Source: Chaenocephalus aceratus (lineage: Eukaryota > Chordata > Actinopteri > Perciformes > Channichthyidae). From it: a stretch of 64,000 nucleotides of DNA. Positions 61,501-64,000 of this stretch are shown here, in pieces. The DNA lies in contig CM043798.1 of the NCBI GenBank assembly GCA_023974075.1, positions 5,775,397 to 5,839,396 of the forward strand, given 5' to 3'. Position 1 is the stretch's first letter; every line of letters starts with the position of its first letter. The translations under genes were made by a program, and so were the position numbers. The notes beneath the pieces were generated by a model, which was given only the letters and a program-made list of their open reading frames with translations, searched no databases and had not been told where the DNA came from.

Positions 61501-64000
61501 CATTGGGAAAGCTTAATGTTTTTTTAATACAAAAAAACAGGGAAAGGCAGGGTGAGGGTCTCAGTGCAGGTATTCAGGCTCCATTTAATCCCCCTCTGGT
61601 TCTTGTGCTGAAAGATGGAGTAACAGACAGGAGAAAGGGTTATACACACCTATATAGCACACCTATTGGATGGGAAATTGCCTTGGGGAGATAAGGTGTG
61701 GTCTTTGTTCCCAACTGAAGTTATGGAACCTTATTATTTGTGAGTTTAACAAAGTATGACAAATGGCATCAGTAACAGATGTGATATGAACTTCTATAAC
61801 GTTGTCTCACATTCTTGGTCATATTTTATATACAGTATGTAATGAGTATAACATGTCCAGTAAGTATAACGTGTTTCCTAATACTGTGTATTCAACCACT
61901 ATGGAATATGTATGTGGGCAAACAAAACTGAGTTGTTCTGTGTGTGAAGTAACCTCAAGTCACTCCGCAGGGACATTTTGATGCAGACCAGTTTGTCAAG
62001 ACAAAAATGGGCAAGACTAGGCTGAGAGCAGAGGCGATACCCACCATCTTCGTGCATCGCCCTGTAGTCAAAAAGAGAAGGGCCCCTGCACCATGTTGGA
62101 GTTTACCGGACCAGGTCCGTCCTCCGCGCAGATCGTTTGGATATGGCCAGAGCGGGGTCGCCGTCCGGATCTGCCGATGACCGTTCTTAGTTCTGAGGGA
62201 AAAGGAATTGTGTCCTAGACACTATTCTCTGTTAGCTGTACAAAACTAGACGTTGCACTCCAATGGATTGTTTCTTCAAATAAGCACTTTATTACACAGT
62301 TCAACACAGATATATCAATCTGATACTATACCACAAAGCGCCTTGGACTCCTTCTTGAGTTCTCACCGTGACAAGCTCGTCAGTGTAAGATCCCAGTTGA
62401 AGTGAGCCTCGAGTACTGAATACATCCTGCTTATATACTGTTCCTAGCGGAGCCCCCACCTTCGCTGCTCTCTTGTGGTGTAATCTGAAAATTGCTGACC
62501 AGCAACCCTTAGGTTAGCCTTCGGCGCGCTTTTTGTTACTTCCTTATTTGCTTTCACTCACAAGACTGCCCTTGTGAACTGTTGCGCCTGCTTGGTGGGT
62601 GATTTAGTGTGAGAATAATGAGTTCTGCAACCTTGTGGCTTATCAGTTTGGACATAACAGGATGCCTCTGTTCTTAATCTGGTTGACCCCGCATTTTTGT
62701 TGCACATAGTATCCACACAGTATATTTCCACTGAGGCTAATCAGCAGTTGGACTTTAACACAGTACTTTTCCACTCAGACAGCTCAATGTCTTAGCTTTT
62801 CCAAGATAGGCCCACTATATCTTATATTCACTGCCACATTTGCCTTATCTTTATCCTTCAACCACGATTCACCCCGGGACCTGTATCTACAAAGCCCATA
62901 GCTCATGATCACAGCTATAGTGTGAAAGGTGACACAGGTATAATAAGTATGAACTCTTAGTAACAAAAGTAATATTTCTTATTTTTAAGTGGTATAATAT
63001 TTAAAATGTTCGAAAATGTACAGTGCCATGTCTTCTACTTACATTAGTCTCAAAGATTGAGGGAAGAAGGGAAGGGATCACTGCCCTCCACCTGCCAGCA
63101 CCCAGCCAGTGGAGCGCAAACAACAAAAACAAGGTGTCCTTTCATGTACCTGGAAGTTTGGGTTGGCAAAATGGAGTAAGAGAGGGACTTGAAAAACCTT
63201 GGTGGCTCTCTACTCATGTTGTTACAGTTGTCTTGGTTACAGCTCTCAAGTTTTTTTTTGTTGCCATTTCCACATCTTTAGAAAATATGAAATAAAAAAT
63301 TGAAGTGAAATCAACCTCTTCTCTGGAGAACAAACTTTGATTTCTCTGTCTTGTGAGTTTGCAGTCTTGCAGTTTTGCTCCTCCACCTGTAACATCACTG
63401 CCCCTCCACCTGCCATACAGTAGGTTACTAACAAGATTACTTATATAATACAGTGATGGAATACATGTTTAGTATGCTTACTTATATAAAACAGTAGTAT
63501 TAAACTTACCTTGTGTTTTCACTCTCACTTAAGTCCCTCTCCCTTTGCCATCAATCCAAAATCAGCTGAGCTGCAACATTATACAGACAGGTAATAATCA
63601 ACATAATCACAAGGACACAATAGAGAACCGCAGTGACGCGTCCTAAAACCCGGAAGTAAGTTAGCATTTTTAGCACTTCCGGTTCCTTCGTCAAAAAGCA
63701 ATGCATTTTCTCCATAGGGTTTTGGAAAATAGCTCGAAATAAGGTCTGTGGTTGACACAAATTTAAGAGATAAATCACGTTTTGTTCTACGACATTAAAT
63801 ACATCAGCAGTGACCCCACTGGTGAGCCCACCCGCAAAGTTTGTTTTCCCCCTTGAAAGCAAGTACCTGCCTATCTTTAGTATCTGTATATCTATATCTG
63901 ACCATTAGAATCTGTATTTTTGAAATTGTCGTTTTTAACACCGTAGTTTTACAAATGATAGAACAATTAATTACCAGTGTTTTCCAATTTTACTCGGCAG
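61501..64000. other. No gene recognised to the end of the window
   Basis: About 2.5 kb. A short inverted pair ccggaagt...acttccgg occurs at 63646-63683. ttcttcaaataagcacttta at about 62272 could be part of a retroelement end, but no matching repeat is present. Open frames such as 63551-63862 have no recognisable domain. Confidence 0.35.

Noticed and set aside
62180..62900. A long terminal repeat
   Set aside because: Only a vague tail-like motif; no second copy, primer-binding site or polypurine tract was seen.

Overview
The window reads as repeat-rich intergenic or intronic DNA from a ray-finned fish, probably a percomorph teleost. That is inferred from the repeat mix: L2/Maui-type and Rex1-type LINEs, an LINE of the R2/NeSL group, a DIRS-type tyrosine-recombinase retrotransposon, Tc1, PIF/Harbinger, piggyBac-like and many hAT elements, tRNA-derived SINEs, and long GT arrays. 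There are no prokaryotic operons, CRISPR arrays or rRNA/tRNA genes. Most open frames are microsatellite translations or chance ORFs.

Layout. 1-7 kb: a long-inverted-repeat (foldback) element (661-3551, candidate 9-bp target duplication) and two non-autonomous hAT elements (3988-4889, 5389-6577). 7-18 kb: a deleted Tc1 (7076-7996), a third hAT with a GA array (9460-10786), MITEs, and about 5 kb of mostly unrecognised DNA. 18-28.6 kb: a broken LINE with a restriction-like endonuclease (18735-21000), a 3.9-kb L2 LINE (21653-25529) with a SINE inside it and a GT array on its tail, a hAT with another hAT nested in it (26073-27476), and a TTAA-flanked element (27518-28553). 28.6-36.4 kb: mainly unrecognised DNA, a perfect 257-bp GT array, two MITEs, and the one credible host-gene piece: a minus-strand signal-peptide exon at 32002-32050.

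36,466-40,944 is a complete PIF/Harbinger transposon: TTA duplication, matching terminal inverted repeats, a two-exon transposase (minus strand) with an intact DDE triad, and a convergent three-exon Myb/SANT-like accessory gene carrying two 4-bp frameshifting duplications. Directly after it, 41,206-49,925 is a minus-strand DIRS element with inverted terminal repeats, decayed gag, RT/RNase H and tyrosine recombinase frames, and three later insertions.

50-64 kb is stacked nested insertions: hAT in hAT (51009-52420; 52685-54860 with a GC-rich 3-bp-duplication element inside), a perfect 65-bp hairpin, Rex1-like LINE relics, a 61-bp satellite with a two-unit higher-order pattern, and a second L2 copy split at a TA site by a 2.7-kb DNA element (58026-60713).

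The genes cooperate only within their own elements. The Harbinger transposase and Myb-like protein normally act as partners in transposition, and the non-autonomous elements would need transposases supplied from elsewhere. No new cellular system is convincingly visible. The strongest points are the nearly intact Harbinger, the hAT elements that share an internal core but have different ends, the foldback element and the TA-flanked element with an unrecognised ORF.
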